This document shows positions 1 through 10,434 of a stretch of 64,000 nucleotides of DNA, in pieces. The stretch covers positions 62,001 to 126,000 of the forward strand of contig NW_020949602.1 of NCBI RefSeq assembly GCF_900497805.2, written 5' to 3'. The notes below the pieces were generated by a model. The model did not search any database. It saw nothing but the letters and a program-made list of their open reading frames with translations, and was not told the origin of the DNA. The stretch's first letter is position 1; every line of letters starts with the position of its first letter. The translations under genes were made by a program, and so were the position numbers. Source of the stretch: Vombatus ursinus. Taxonomy: Eukaryota > Chordata > Mammalia > Diprotodontia > Vombatidae.

Positions 1-115
1 CCTCTACAGCTCCACGACACTGGACTGTGTCCCGCCATCATCCAGAAGATGATCCTGGGCTCGGGGCCGGCCTCCTGCCCCCATCCTGCCCCGCTCCCGG
101 CCCTGGGGTGCCCAC

Positions 116-244
116 CTGTGGTGCAGTCGACCTCGTCAGTGCCCATCTCGCAGTCCTTCTCCCCGTCGCAGCGCCAGGACGAGGGGATGCACTTGTGACT
201 CGAGGGGCCGCAGCTCAGCTTCTCAGCGGGGCACACCTGTTTGG
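116..244 (-). CDS. LRP8: LRP8 exon encoding LDL-receptor class A module 3 (exon 4 by human numbering)
   Basis: Reading the minus strand, a CAG acceptor ends at 245 after a pyrimidine-rich run, and a GTGGGC donor begins at 115. The 129-bp exon is phase 1 at both ends. Its product starts (T)[11 protein letters not shown] and continues through [16 protein letters not shown] to TDEVDCTT. It has six cysteines in the LA pattern, and the calcium-coordinating acidic residues of the WRCDGEKDC and TDE segments are present. The structural Asp usually found two residues before the S/T-D-E is Met here; from memory human LRP8 module 3 also lacks it, with Gly. [13 protein letters not shown] is characteristic of LRP8 rather than VLDLR (which reads RTCRIHEISCG). 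LRP8 is a membrane receptor for reelin and apoE; the LA modules form the extracellular ligand-binding region. The exon joins in frame to the one at 7720-7842. Confidence 0.95.
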
Positions 245-245
245 C

Positions 246-780
246 TGCGTGGGGGAGGGAGACACAGACACAGGCAGGGTGAGTGATGCGAGGAGGAGAA
301 AGCAACCCCAGAACTCAGGGCTCGAGAAAACCGAAGAGAGAGCCTTAAATCGTGGAGACTCTCGGTTTTACTGACAAAGAGCTGACGAGCAGAAAATGAC
401 TGGCCAAGGTCGCCCCGCTGGTAGCTGAGAACAGCGTCCCTGCCTCTGGTGACCACAGAAGACCCTCTCAGGCCCTGTCCCCCGCCCCCTGCACTAACAC
501 AGACTCAGGCCCAGAGACCCAGCCGGCTGTCGTCAGGATTAACCGCCCGCCCAGGAGACGGCTCTGTCTTTTCTTAATAAACCCGTCACTGCCCAGATGA
601 TCAGGCCAATTTTCTGACAGAGCTAAATTAGACCGTGAGAACAGCATTCACTTCCCAGAGCGCTCCAGAGTCTTCCAAAGCCACGGGGGGCCACAGAGCA
701 CCTGGTCCTTCCCAGGCCCCACGTGGAGCTCCCATGTATCCCAGGAAGCCGGCTCTGAGGCCCTCAGGACCCCCCCAACC
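246..780. other. single-copy intronic sequence
   Basis: No repeat or coding signal. The part around 531-645 is AT-richer than its surroundings and carries AGGATTAACC, CTTAATAAAC and GCTAAATTAG homeodomain-like motifs. The rest is GC-rich and featureless. Confidence 0.4.
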
Positions 781-789
781 ACAAATCAA

Positions 790-855
790 GGAGAGACTGT
801 TTCATTTAATGTGTCTGTGCCGGGCACATAGTAGGTGCTTAATACATAATTAGTG
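790..855 (+). repeat. L2/MIR-type 3' end fragment
   Basis: Contains CACATAGTAGGTGCTTAAT, the terminal motif shared by L2 and CORE-SINE 3' ends. Fragment only. Confidence 0.6.
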
Positions 856-894
856 ATCAATAATCCATCTACGCACACACATAAAATATACAGA

Positions 895-1165
895 CTCTCC
901 CAGGCAGAAGATACCTCGGGGACCCTCTTGACCAACCTATACCTGAACAAGAATTCCCTGGCCAATGAGTGCTCATCCAACTGGGATACCTCTAGTAGAT
1001 GGGGACCTCACTACTTTTCAAGGCATTCCAATCCATTCGGGGACAGCTTACACTGATAGGAGGCATTTCTCACCTCTTCCCCTGTCCCTACTACTCCAAG
1101 CTCTGCCTTGTGAGGCCAATCAGAACAAATCTAATCCCTCTTTGATGGGCTGTCCCTTCACACAC
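895..1165 (-). repeat. CR1/L3 LINE fragment
   Basis: Antisense CR1/L3 3' region: CCTATACCTGAACAAGAAT, then a line like GGACAGCTTACACTGATAGG and CCAATCAGAACAAATCTAAT. These parallel the CR1 antisense consensus in order. Old and diverged. Confidence 0.65.
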
Positions 1166-1242
1166 AACTACCCTCTTTCACACAACACCCCTGCACCATC
1201 ATCGTAACTAGCATTTACAATACATTTGGAGTAGGGAGACAA

Positions 1243-1360
1243 TCGGGGATAAGTGACTTGGCCAGGGTCACACAGCTACTCAGTGTCTGAGGCCACATTT
1301 GAACTCGGGTCCTCCTGACTCCAGGGCCAGTGTTCTATCCACTGTGCCACCTAGCTGCCT
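1243..1360 (-). repeat. CORE-SINE, marsupial type
   Basis: GTGACTTGGCCAGGGTCACA to CCACTGTGCCACCTAGCTGC is the reverse complement of core plus tRNA-derived head. The 5' end of the element directly abuts a CA microsatellite. Confidence 0.85.
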
Positions 1361-1361
1361 A

Positions 1362-1368
1362 TACACAC

Positions 1369-1401
<33 letters not shown>
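1362..1401. repeat. (CA)n microsatellite
   Basis: About 20 CA units with one ACGC interruption. Confidence 0.97.
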
Positions 1402-1449
1402 TGCATATGCCTATTTGTACATATATACACATATATGAATTTATATATA

Positions 1450-1645
1450 GTATTTTAGGGTTTGCAAAGCATTTTTCAAATATTATCTCATCTGACCCTT
1501 CCAACAACCCTCTGAAGTTGGTGCCACTATTGTTCCCATTTTAGAGATGAAGAAACTGAGCCCCAAGTGACTTGCCCAAGGTCCCACAGCTACTAAGTAT
1601 CTCAGCGGGGATTCAAATTCAGATCTTTCTCCTCCAAGCTCGGTC
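1450..1645 (-). repeat. MIR-like CORE-SINE
   Basis: Reverse-complement order is preserved: GGGTTTGCAAAGCATTTTTC, CATTTTAGAGATGAAGAAAC, ACTTGCCCAAGGTCCCACAG, then a degenerate head. Confidence 0.75.
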
Positions 1646-1927
1646 ACCATCAGCTAGCAGCCTCACGCATCCTCATACGTCCATATTCCTTCCTTCTAAA
1701 AGAAAGGAAGAGGGGACAGGTCCTCCTGGGGCTCCGTGCCCAGAGGCAGTGGAGCAGAGCTGAACAAGGGCGCTCCCACACTCCCAGGGCCCTGGGGCAG
1801 GGAAAAGAGGGTTCAAGGCAGAGCTGGGTCCACACCTGATTCTGCCACTGTCACTGTGGACTCTTATTAGTATAAAAGGAAAGTTGGTATTAGATTGGAT
1901 GAGGAGTTCTGACTATGGACAGAAGGG

Positions 1928-2175
1928 AACATGCATTTATTAAGCGCCTACTGTGTGTAAGGCACTGTGCTAAATGCTTTACAAATATTATCTTATTTGA
2001 TCTTCACAACAACCCTGGAAGATGAATGCTATTATTATCCCCTTTTTACAATTGAGGAAACTGAGGCAAACAGCGTTTAAGTGACTTTCCAGGGTCACAC
2101 GGTTAGTAAGTATCTGAGGCTGCATTTGAGCTCGGGTCTTCCTGTCTCCAGACCCACTGTTCTAAAGTGGCGCCA
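1928..2175 (-). repeat. near full-length CORE-SINE
   Basis: Runs from CATTTATTAAGCGCCTACTG (3' end) through ACAATTGAGGAAACTGAGGC and the GGGTCACACGGTTAGTAAG core to the head. About 250 bp. Confidence 0.85.
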
Positions 2176-2182
2176 GTGATCT

Positions 2183-2262
2183 TGTTTTTAAAAATATTTT
2201 GGCATAACTGGCGTCCCTTGTAATCCTATGTATTTTACTTGAGGCACTAGCATCTTCCTCAC
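2183..2262 (+). mobile_element. hAT-type DNA transposon fragment
   Basis: TTGTTTTTAAAAATATTTTG followed by TTGTAATCCTATGTATTTTA matches the body of the hAT-like elements at 23690, 33385 and 59783. No terminal repeats remain. Confidence 0.5.
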
Positions 2263-2345
2263 TCACAAGCATTTATTAGACACTCACTGCATGCCAGGCT
2301 GTGCTAAGCAACTGCACGCTAAGAGCATTTACAAGCATGATTTTG

Positions 2346-3085
2346 GGGAGGGGTCTGCCCTAGACTTCACCAAGCTGCCAACTGCCACGGCCACCATCTT
2401 GGGCCAGATGGTGTCCAGGGACAGTCTCAGCTTTGACATTCTAGGCCGAGATCCCTTTATCTTGGGAGATGACGCTCTCCAGGGCCCAAGGCTGGGAATG
2501 ATCAGCCACGCTAGTCAGGAGCAGAATGCAGATTTGAACCCAGGCCCTGTGCCCCTCCTGCCTCCACATTTCCAAGTGTCTGCTGACCACGGGGCCGCGC
2601 CTGGGGCCTGGGAGGACTAACACAGTTACAATGATCAGGGGGCAGTCAGAGGCCCTGAAGCAATCAGTCTGGGTCAGGGCTGCCCCAATCTCTGGAGGGG
2701 ACCTTCTCATTCATGACCGGAGCCCCGCCAGAGCTCCCCAAATCCTAACTCCTCATCTCGCTCCCTTCCCAGGCCTTGTCCTGAGCCGCACCGTCCCCAG
2801 GGTCCGGGCTGCTCCAGACACGCCTCTCCTAACCCGCTTTGTACGTGGCTGCCCACTCACAGGCGCCAGCTTGCTCCCAGATCTGCCCCACGGGGCCCTT
2901 CTCTGGGTCCCCACAGCCCAGGCTGGTCATTAGCAAGGGGCTGGTGGGATGAGCTGTGAGAGGGGTCCCAGAGTGCAATGGGCTCTCGCTGGAGGCAATG
3001 GGAGGTCTGCAAGCAGAGGCGGCAGGCCATAGGTGGGGAGTGCTTCCATTTAAGGGGGAGAGAGCGGCAAAGTGGCCCATAAAGT
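2346..3085. other. single-copy intronic sequence
   Basis: GC-rich, with no coding exon pattern on either strand. A possible very old SINE remnant lies around 2500-2560. Confidence 0.4.
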
Positions 3086-3540
3086 CCCTTCCATCTCAAA
3101 TTCTCTGATGCTAGAAGGGACCTTGAGATCACTAAGTGATGGTAGATCCTGTAATCTTTGAGGTCCATCACACTGCCTCCCACGAGAAAGACGATTCTGG
3201 CCACGGGACAGAAGGGATGGGAAAGGAGAAAGCAGAGGAAGGAAAGCCTGCTGGGAGGTGACTATAGGCAGGAGCGGGGGTCACGGCTCGGCCGGGAGGG
3301 CTAGGACTTAGCGCCTGATGAGAAGGGAAGGGTCAGAGAGAATGAACCCAAAGGTTCCCCAGCTGGGAGTCACACCGCACACAGAAATGATGGCAGCCCC
3401 AGCAGCTTTGGGGGCGGGGGCATAATCAGCTGGAGCTCGGGGAGGCTTCAGGTCGAGGTGGCCACATAGAAGGGAATTTAAGAGCTGGGACAATCAGAGG
3501 AGAGGGGGCCGCTGGCCCCCAGTCGCCCTAAGCTCCCTCT

Positions 3541-3725
3541 CCAGGGCTGCGGGGATTTATACCCTCATCAAGCCCTAATGGGCCTCGTGGTGGATTCTTC
3601 CGATCACTGCATTTTAAACAAATCCCCGTGAGCTTCTGCGGCTGCTGCAGAAGTGGGGAGGGTGGGGATGAGTCACAGCCCCCAGATGCTGCTGATGCTC
3701 GAACGGGCGTTTCATTTGGTCTTGG
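3541..3725. other. single-copy island with AP-1-like site
   Basis: Holds an ATGAGTCAC element near 3668, TTTTAAACAAAT and CAGATGCTGCTGATGCT. It lies between repeat patches and has no repeat signature itself. A regulatory role is speculative. Confidence 0.2.
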
Positions 3726-3734
3726 AAATCTCAG

Positions 3735-3845
3735 CTCCCCAGAAGATTTGAGTCAGAGGGGATCTTAGAGCATCACTGCTCTAACCTTGCTTTTCAGCTG
3801 GGGAAACTGAGGCCCAGAGGAGAAAGCTTACAGGCAGTGAGTGCC
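3735..3845 (-). repeat. MIR-like SINE fragment
   Basis: CAGCTGGGGAAACTGAGGCC and the preceding GATCTTAGAGCATCACTGCT segment are an antisense SINE core. Confidence 0.55.
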
Positions 3846-3889
3846 GTGGTAGCCCAGGGACAACCACTCTGAAGACAGGAGATGTTTCA

Positions 3890-4260
3890 GCTGAGTGAAC
3901 AGACAGGCCGGCAGACAGTGGGGAGAGAGAATGAGACCCTGAGGCTGAGAAAGGGAAGAAAGCGGGGTTGGGGGAGAGAGATAGACAGAGGTGGGGATGC
4001 GGAAAGATGAAGCCTGGAGGGCGAGAGATGACGAAAGAGGAGAGAGACAGATGGTGGGAGATGAATCAGGAGAGGGGAGGAGGAAAGGGGGAGGAAAAAT
4101 AGAGGCAGCAGAAAGCTGAGGAGAGACAGGGGACCACTGTCAGACAGACAGACAGACGCACACAGGGAGTGTGGACAAAAGAGGAGAGCCAGGGGAGACA
4201 CACACACACACACCCAGGACAGAAAAGACAGAAGAGGGGAGAAACAGAGAGCAGGGAGAT
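3890..4260. repeat. GA-rich low-complexity region
   Basis: Purine-rich on the plus strand, with a short CAGA run at 4141-4156 and ACACAC at 4200-4212. The 164-residue frame opposite it is Ser/Leu/Pro-rich shadow, not a gene. Confidence 0.8.
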
Positions 4261-4269
4261 ACCCCACCC

Positions 4270-4940
4270 CCTGGCCCAGGGAATGGGACAGAGGAGATTG
4301 GTTGAGGATTACAGACAGAGAAGAGCCGGTACGGGCCCCAGAAACAGGGCAAGTAGCCAGAGAGTACAAAAGCCTGGACATTCGGACTCACCAGGGGCTC
4401 CTGAAGGGCCCAATGGCTTGTCCTGGAGAGATGCCACCCTCTGATCTCCCCAACAGCCCAGGCCACTAGGCAAGCCTGGCTCCTTCAGTGATGCCCTCCC
4501 GGATGTGGCCAGATTCAGCTCTCACCTTGGGCCCCTCTGTGCCCCAGCTGGCATCTCTAAGGCCCATGCCAGCTGTGTCCTGGCCATGCCCCTTCTCGGG
4601 GTCAGAGTTCTAGTTCAGGGAGTGGACTCAGAAGCAGCCACGGAAAGGGCCCCCAGACCCCCAGGCTCAGGAGATCCTCTACTCCCTGGGCATCTTATGG
4701 CTCCCCACGCCCCATCCCCACCCCCCAGCACGACCAGACCCAGGCCTGGCTTCTCACAGGGGCAGCAACGCTGCCAGACCCAGGACACACCCTCCCAGGC
4801 TGTTCAAGTTGCAGGGCTTGGCACGCCTGCCAGGAGGGGAGGGCGGTAAGGGGACAACTGGAGATGGTCACATCTACCAAGTCACTCGGGCCACTCCCTG
4901 GGACCCCTCCTGTCACTTCTCCCACTCCTCCGTGTACCCC
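4270..4940. other. single-copy intronic sequence
   Basis: GC-rich and without recognisable repeats. No cysteine-rich LA pattern on the minus strand. Confidence 0.4.
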
Positions 4941-5040
4941 AGCTACTTATGTCCACGTTAGACTTCAGACTTCTAGAGAACAAGTTATAAATATCTTTGT
5001 ATTCTCAGCACACGTCCCTAAGGAGACTCACTATTTGTAA

Positions 5041-5188
5041 GATAGAAGGAGAAGGGAGGAGAGAAATGGAGGGAGGGAAGGAAGGAGGAAAGGAAAGAAA
5101 AGGAGGGGGAAAGGGAGGAAGGAAGGGAGGGAAAAAGAAAGGGAAGGAGGGGAGGGAAGGAAGGAGGGCAGGGAGGGAGGGGGACAGA
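5041..5188. repeat. polypurine tract (GGAA/GGGA)n
   Basis: Almost 150 bp of uninterrupted A and G on the plus strand, hence polypyrimidine in the LRP8 transcript. Confidence 0.93.
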
Positions 5189-5764
5189 TGGGCTGGCATT
5201 CCCAGGCCGGCCCTCACAGTGTGGCCTCTGGGCACGGTCACAGAAGGTCCAGGCTGAAATCATCCCGTCTGAGTTTCACACCGCACAGATGAAGGACAGG
5301 AGAACCACGGAGAGGAAGGGGATTGCCCAGGGTCATGGCTGGCATTCTGACCTGGTCTCCAAGTCCAGACTCTTTCCAGGTTCTCTCAGATCCCTGTTCC
5401 CGACCTCATTTTCCCAGTGACTGCTCATTGACCTGGCCTAGAAACCAGGCTACGGGGAGGCCCCTGGTGGCCTGGGGCGGCTCCTTGGCCTCCGTGCTGG
5501 CTGTCAGGGCAGTTGCTTCAGTGACCGGCTCGCCCTCTACGTTTGGCCTGATTTTGACCGGCTGCGTCTAACCTTGGACTCTGCTCCCCTCCAAACGGGG
5601 TTCTGTGTTTTGGTCACTTTTCCCGGCCTCAAGGGTTTGTCTCTGGGCACCCATCCTGGCCATGCCCTCGGACACTGACAGGGGCGGCCTGCCCAGATCA
5701 GAGGAGAGCCTGGACGGGAGCAGGAGGCCTTTACTGCTCCCTCCCAGAGGGATGGTTCCCTGAG

Positions 5765-6000
5765 GCAGTGTGTCATGGCAGAGATGGAGCCTGCCTTGGC
5801 ATCAGGAGTCAGAAGGCCTGGGTTCAAGTCCTGACTGAAAGATACATCGTGGCTGTGTGATGCTGGCCAAGTCACTAGCCCCTAAGTGTCCCAGGCAACC
5901 CCCCAGGCTGTAAGCTGCAGAGCAGGTGTGCCCCAAATTGGCAGAGGGAGCTTCCTGGCCAGGGCCTCTCTACACCAGGGTCATCACGGGTCTAGACAAA
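5765..6000 (+). repeat. CORE-SINE with MIR3-like tail
   Basis: GTCAGAAGGCCTGGGTTCAA head-core junction, GTGTGATGCTGGCCAAGTCA core, then the tail GCTGTAAGCTGCAGAGCAGG and GCAGAGGGAGCTTCCTGGCC. The same tail type recurs at 17235 (+), 25380 (+) and 56996 (-). Confidence 0.75.
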
Positions 6001-6084
6001 AAAAACAAACAAAACAGCAGCACATCATGGCAGCCTTTAAGGAAGCAGGAGAGCAGATCTACAACGTGAGAGCAGAAAAGTCCT

Positions 6085-6190
6085 CCTCTCCATTTTACAG
6101 ATGAAGAAACTAAGGCCCAGTCAGGGAAGTAACCTTCTCAAGGTCACCCAGGAAGCAGTGGGGCTCAGATTCCAACTCAGCCTCCTGCCT
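6085..6190 (-). repeat. MIR-like SINE fragment
   Basis: CATTTTACAGATGAAGAAAC then AAGGTCACCCAGGAAGCAGT. Confidence 0.75.
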
Positions 6191-6574
6191 CCCGCCTGGG
6201 GGCTCGAACCCCACCACTAGGCTGCCAAGGAGCCAGAGCAGCGGGGGCTGCTGGGAGAGGGGACATCCAGCAGAGACTTGGCTCTGAGGATTTCTTCTTC
6301 TTTTCCCCCCAGGCTGTCAGAAAGAGAGATGCCACTAAATCGGGAGAGCCGGCTCTCCAAGCCTCAGGATGGAGGGAGGGGGCTGAGCCCAACCCTTCCC
6401 AGGCGAGCTCAACCCCCTGCACTAAGAGGCACTGAGAGATCTGGGTTCAGGTCTCTTCTCCTCCAGAGAACTGTCAGTGCAGCCCCAGCTCCCGGGGAGC
6501 TCCCCTCTCCTGGATCCTAGAGAATCAGACGAGAGGTAGGTCCTCCTCAGTGGGTACCCCAAAGGGCCAGGGAT

Positions 6575-6650
6575 GAAACCGAGGCTGAGCGACCTGGCCA
6601 AAGTCACCCAGGGAGGTCACGGCTGCTGCTCTACCCACTGAGCCTCCGCT
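6575..6650 (-). repeat. CORE-SINE fragment
   Basis: GACCTGGCCAAAGTCACCCA to CTGCTCTACCCACTGAGCCT: core plus head, antisense. Confidence 0.6.
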
Positions 6651-6802
6651 ATGACCCTGCCTCACGCAAGAGGCCCACAAAGGCCTTCTCCAGCCTGAAT
6701 CCCTCAGGTGGAGTCAAGAATGAGATTAGGGGCTACCAAGGGTGGCAGCTGAGACAGCTATGGGAGGGGGCCAGGCCAGCTAGGGAGCTGGGAGGGGCAG
6801 CT

Positions 6803-6857
6803 CTCTCTGTCTCTGTGTGCATCTCTGTCTCTGTGTCTGTGTGTCTGTCTCTGTTTC

Positions 6858-6907
<50 letters not shown>
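6803..6907. repeat. compound microsatellite (CTGT)n/(CA)n
   Basis: CTCTGT/GTCTGT imperfect units from 6803, then a clean CA run at 6861-6907. Two overlapping open frames here encode only low-complexity sequence. Confidence 0.95.
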
Positions 6908-6909
<2 letters not shown>

Positions 6910-7369
6910 GCAATGAGGAAACCAGCCTGTCCAGGCAGGGACCTTCACAATGTGTGTCTCTGACTTTCCCTTGACCAAGACAGCCCCCTCCCACTCCCTG
7001 CACTCTTCCCTCGCGAGCCCCCCTGGGCTCAGGCTCTGTCTCCAAGGTAGCTCCCAGTTGAAGCCTGGGGCCCCAGGGCAGCGCTGTTGTTCTCACTACT
7101 GCCCCCTACCCCTCTGTGATCAGACAAGAGCCCCTGACCCCCGACATAAGTCTGCTTTGAGACTGAGGGGCCTGGAGAGCAAAGTCAAGGCAGACAAAGC
7201 ACCCCCCTCGAGGGGCCCAGCCTGGTTGCTGCCTTCTAGCTAAGGGAGCTCTGAGGCTCCTCCTGCAGTGGGCAGCTCCTCAGTACCCCTCCATTCCTTA
7301 GTTTGGTTCATGAGTATTTATGCAATCAGAGCATAGTAGAGTAAGAACCTCAAAGGTCATGGAGTTACA

Positions 7370-7525
7370 AAAACTTAGAGCTAGGAAGAGTCTTAGAACA
7401 GAGAATGTCAGAACACAGAACATCGGAACACAGAATCTAATTGCAGAGAGGGGNNNNNNNNNNATGTCAGGGCTGGGAGGGGTCTGAGAACAGGGGACGT
7501 TAGGGCTGGGAGGGGTTTTGGAGAT
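7370..7525 (+). repeat. 33-bp tandem array A (with gap)
   Basis: Units of the form AGAACAGGGGATGTCAGAGC + TGGGAGGGGCTTG, some degenerate, with a 10-N gap inside. Directly followed by GGAGATCACCTAGCACAACC and an antisense SINE core to about 7590. Confidence 0.8.
7454..7463. other. assembly gap (10 N)
   Basis: Ten Ns lie inside a 33-bp tandem array (7370-7525), so the true unit number at this locus is unknown. Confidence 0.99.
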
Positions 7526-7592
7526 CACCTAGCACAACCATATTATCTCACAGATGAGGACACTGGGGCCCAAAGGAGGGAACACTGTGCCC
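7526..7592 (-). repeat. SINE core next to array A
   Basis: ATTATCTCACAGATGAGGAC and GGGGCCCAAAGG: antisense core that continues from the array without a break. Confidence 0.6.
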
Positions 7593-7719
7593 CAGATCCT
7601 CAGGTGAGTTACTCCTTGGGTCTCCTGGTCAGGGCTGCCCCCCTCAGATGCCCTGCCTTTGCCCAAGCCTCCCACCCAAGTGCTCATCCCGGGCCTCCCG
7701 CCAGGCCCTGGGCACTCAC

Positions 7720-7842
7720 TGCACGTGGCCTCGGCCTCGTCGGACCCGTCAGGACACTCCTCCTCGCCATCACATTTCCAGCGCTCTGGGATGCAGTGCC
7801 CGTTGTTACAAGTGAAGTCGCTGTCTGAGCACGTCTTCTTGG
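7720..7842 (-). CDS. LRP8: LRP8 exon encoding LDL-receptor class A module 2 (exon 3 by human numbering)
   Basis: On the minus strand the acceptor CCCCTGGCAG ends at 7843 and the donor A|GTGAGT begins at 7719. A plausible branch point (CCTAAC) lies about 27 nt upstream of the acceptor. The 123-bp exon is phase 1 at both ends. It encodes (P)[16 protein letters not shown], then [19 protein letters not shown] and AEATC: one LA module with six cysteines, the W-x-C-D-G turn and the D-G-S-D-E calcium site. From memory this matches human LRP8 module 2 nearly residue for residue ([40 protein letters not shown] region). The last base plus the first two bases of the next exon (A|CC) make the Thr codon preceding KQVC, which confirms the junction. 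Confidence 0.96.
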
Positions 7843-8174
7843 CTGCCAGGGGAGAGACACGAGGAGGGTTAGGAGGAGTGGGCTGAGATGGGACAGACAG
7901 CCCTGAGACATGAAAAGGCACCATCCTACAGAGAGCCCGCAGGCCTGGCTCCTCCAGCACGCCATCACCGACTCCTCCACCACTCAGGCATCTTCCTGCC
8001 CAGCTCTCGGGTAACATGTTCATCCAAGATGAACTTTCATTGAAACCAACACTTCTTGGGGGCCTGCAGGGGCCAGGGCTCTGAGCCCGGCCTTGCGGGG
8101 GAGGAAAGAGAGGCCAGCTGGGCGTTTCTGTGGTTCAGACCAAAATCTGAGTCACCAGAAGAAATAACAAGGAG

Positions 8175-8345
8175 AAACACTTAGCTAGTACTTTCCCCAC
8201 CATAGCCCTGGGAGATAAGTAATGTATTATCATCCCCCATTTCACAGATGAAAAAACTGAGGCTTAGAGACAAGAAATGACCTGATAATCAGCTGGTAAT
8301 TGGGGGATCCGAACTCAGACCTCTTGGCTTCAAGTACAGCATTCC
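8175..8345 (-). repeat. MIR-like CORE-SINE
   Basis: CACTTAGCTAGTACTTTCCC, CATTTCACAGATGAAAAAAC and GGATCCGAACTCAGACCTCT in antisense order. Confidence 0.75.
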
Positions 8346-8454
8346 TTCAGAGTGCGAAGCGACCTCAGAGGTCATCCCGTCCAACCCATAGCCCCCAAAG
8401 GCTGGAGGAGACAGTGAGGCTAATCACTTTGCACAGCCCTGCCTCAGGTAAATC

Positions 8455-9090
8455 CAATTCACTTTTGAGTCACAACCCACACCCAAACGGACATCCAGTC
8501 TGTACGTGAAGACCTTCAGTGAGGGGGACCCCAAATTTACAAATCTGAGAGCTGCGACCTGAACCCGTTTCCTGCCTCTTGGGCCATTCCTTCCAGTCCC
8601 ACCCCAGGCCCTTGGAGACAGGCTTGTGACCATGACTCCACCGTGGGGACATTCCTGTGACTCACTCCCCCCGCCCCCTCCTGCAGGGGTTCTCTTGTTT
8701 CTAAGGTATCCGCATGGGACGGGAGGTTCGCCTTGGACCACACAATCGAAACCTTGTTCTCCTCCTCCCCCTCTCCCTCGACAACCAGCCCATCTTCCCG
8801 AGACATTCGCCCCAGGAAGGCATCTCTACACAAAGGGCCTGGCGGGGAAGGGTCCCTTCAGCGAGCACCTGACAGGGCCATGCTGGGGGCTTTGTCTGGC
8901 CCTAGACACTGGCACGCTGTGTGCCGCCTGCCTTGTGTCAGAGGCTGGCGCTGGGGGACAGGCTTAGGCGGGGGAGAACATCCCCCTCCTCATCTCCTAA
9001 TCTGGACTAGCCTGGTCAAAACGCCACCCTCCAAAATGGAGGACACTGGGAATGTCCTGAACATCAGTCTTCCCCAAACCAAGCCATTCC
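8455..9090. other. single-copy intronic sequence
   Basis: GC-rich. Open frames on both strands lack any domain pattern. Confidence 0.4.
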
Positions 9091-9094
9091 CAAG

Positions 9095-9175
9095 AGCCAC
9101 TGGTTTATTTGCATGTGATTTGCATAGCATTCACATGCATTGTAGATATGTACTTGAATAATGATTTAAGGAACA
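9095..9175. promoter_or_regulatory. candidate regulatory site with two POU octamers
   Basis: Two exact ATTTGCAT octamers at 9107-9114 and 9118-9125, 11 bp start to start, followed by CATGCATTG and GAATAATGATTTAAG. No repeat signature spans them. Function is inferred from motif content only. Confidence 0.25.
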
Positions 9176-9179
9176 CCGA

Positions 9180-9270
9180 CTGAGACACAGCCAGTGTGAC
9201 CTTGGGCAAATAACCTCTCTGGGCTCCAGCTTCCTCATCTGGCAAAGTAAGCCATAGGGCTGGATGGGTC
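9180..9270 (+). repeat. CORE-SINE 3' half
   Basis: GTGTGACCTTGGGCAAATAA then CTTCCTCATCTGGCAAAGTA. Confidence 0.75.
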
Positions 9271-9389
9271 TGGGGGCTCTGTGTTGGGCGAGACAAGAGG
9301 GTGTGAGGAAAACCAATAGGGCAGTCTCTGTCCTGGAGCTCTCCAGAAAGAGGTGTCAGGCGCTGGCAGGACAGGAGGGGAGAGAAAGG

Positions 9390-9527
9390 CATGGAATCTT
9401 GGGGTATCAGAGCTGAGAGAGAACTTAAAACAGGGGATGTCAGAGCTAGGAAGGGCCTTAGAACAGGGGATGTCAGAGCTGGAAAGGTCCCTAGAATAGG
9501 GAATGTCAGGGCTGGGAGGGCCCTTAA
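9390..9527 (+). repeat. 33-bp tandem array B (about 4 units)
   Basis: AACAGGGGATGTCAGAGCT units at 33-bp spacing, ending CCCTTAAGAGATCATCTAGT, then an antisense SINE-like core (GTGGAAACTGAGACCCACAG). Confidence 0.88.
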
Positions 9528-10204
9528 GAGATCATCTAGTCCAAGAGAGTAATCGTGGAAACTGAGACCCACAGAAAAGATCATTTGTCTGTGGTTTCAG
9601 TGGAGTTAGAATGGCAGGGTTAGACTTTGGACCCAGGTCTCCATACACCCTGTCCCATTCTCCTTTGACTACTACTGTCTTCCTTATGAATCTGGACTAG
9701 GAGAAGAGTAAGGAGGGGGGCAGTCCGCAGCTACTTTCCTCTGCTCTGGCCTTACCCATTGCTGAGGAAAATGACACACATGAAAGAACCATCTCTGAGT
9801 TTATGAACTGTGCTCTCGTTTGGATAAGAGCCTGTGTCAGACTGTGCATATTCCTGGTGAGGACGTCCCCAAAGCCAGAGGGGAAGGCCCTTTGCTGCCT
9901 CTCCAGAGCCCGGCCATGCAGACTGTAGGGACGTTGTCCCAAAGACAGACCCCTCCTAGACCCTGACCCATCTTCAAAGCAGAACAGCCTGGCTCCAGGG
10001 GAAGGGCCAGTGATGCCCCAATTCACAAGGGGCAGATTTCTTTTTATTTTCTGTGCTCCAGAGAAGAAGAACTGGGAAGGCCCTCAAAGCATCTTGGCAG
10101 CCCTAGCCACCCCAGGGCAAGAACCATCTCCCTAGCATTCCTGGTAGTGAGGCTTCCAGCTTGGACAGCTCCAGAGAGGAGGTGCTGGCCCGTGAAAAGA
10201 CCAA

Positions 10205-10378
10205 GAAACCAGAACTCCAGGCTGGGCTCAGACATTCATAGTCACGTGAACCTGGGCAAGTCACTGAGCCTCAGTTTCTTCATTTGTAAAATGTAATCAC
10301 TGGGTTGTTGCAAGGCCCAAACGGGCTTCAGAGACTGAGGTGATAAAATCTGATGCAAACATTAAAACAGACGCAGAA
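10205..10378 (+). repeat. CORE-SINE
   Basis: GGGCAAGTCACTGAGCCTCA, TTCTTCATTTGTAAAATGTA and GGGTTGTTGCAAGGCCCAAA. Confidence 0.8.
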
Positions 10379-10434
10379 ATGTCAGAAGTTATTCATTTTA
10401 CTACTACTTATCTGACAATGCAACAAGCATTATT

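Larger units (their letters stand above)
245..7719 (-). other. LRP8: LRP8 intron between the LA2 and LA3 exons
   Basis: A 7.5-kb phase-1 intron with GT-AG ends on the minus strand. It contains only repeats, microsatellites, one 10-N assembly gap and single-copy sequence. No further LA-type cysteine pattern was found on the minus strand inside it. Confidence 0.9.

Noticed and set aside
3887-4381. 164-residue Ser/Leu/Pro-rich minus-strand frame that could suggest a membrane protein
   Set aside because: Shadow of a GA-rich low-complexity region.
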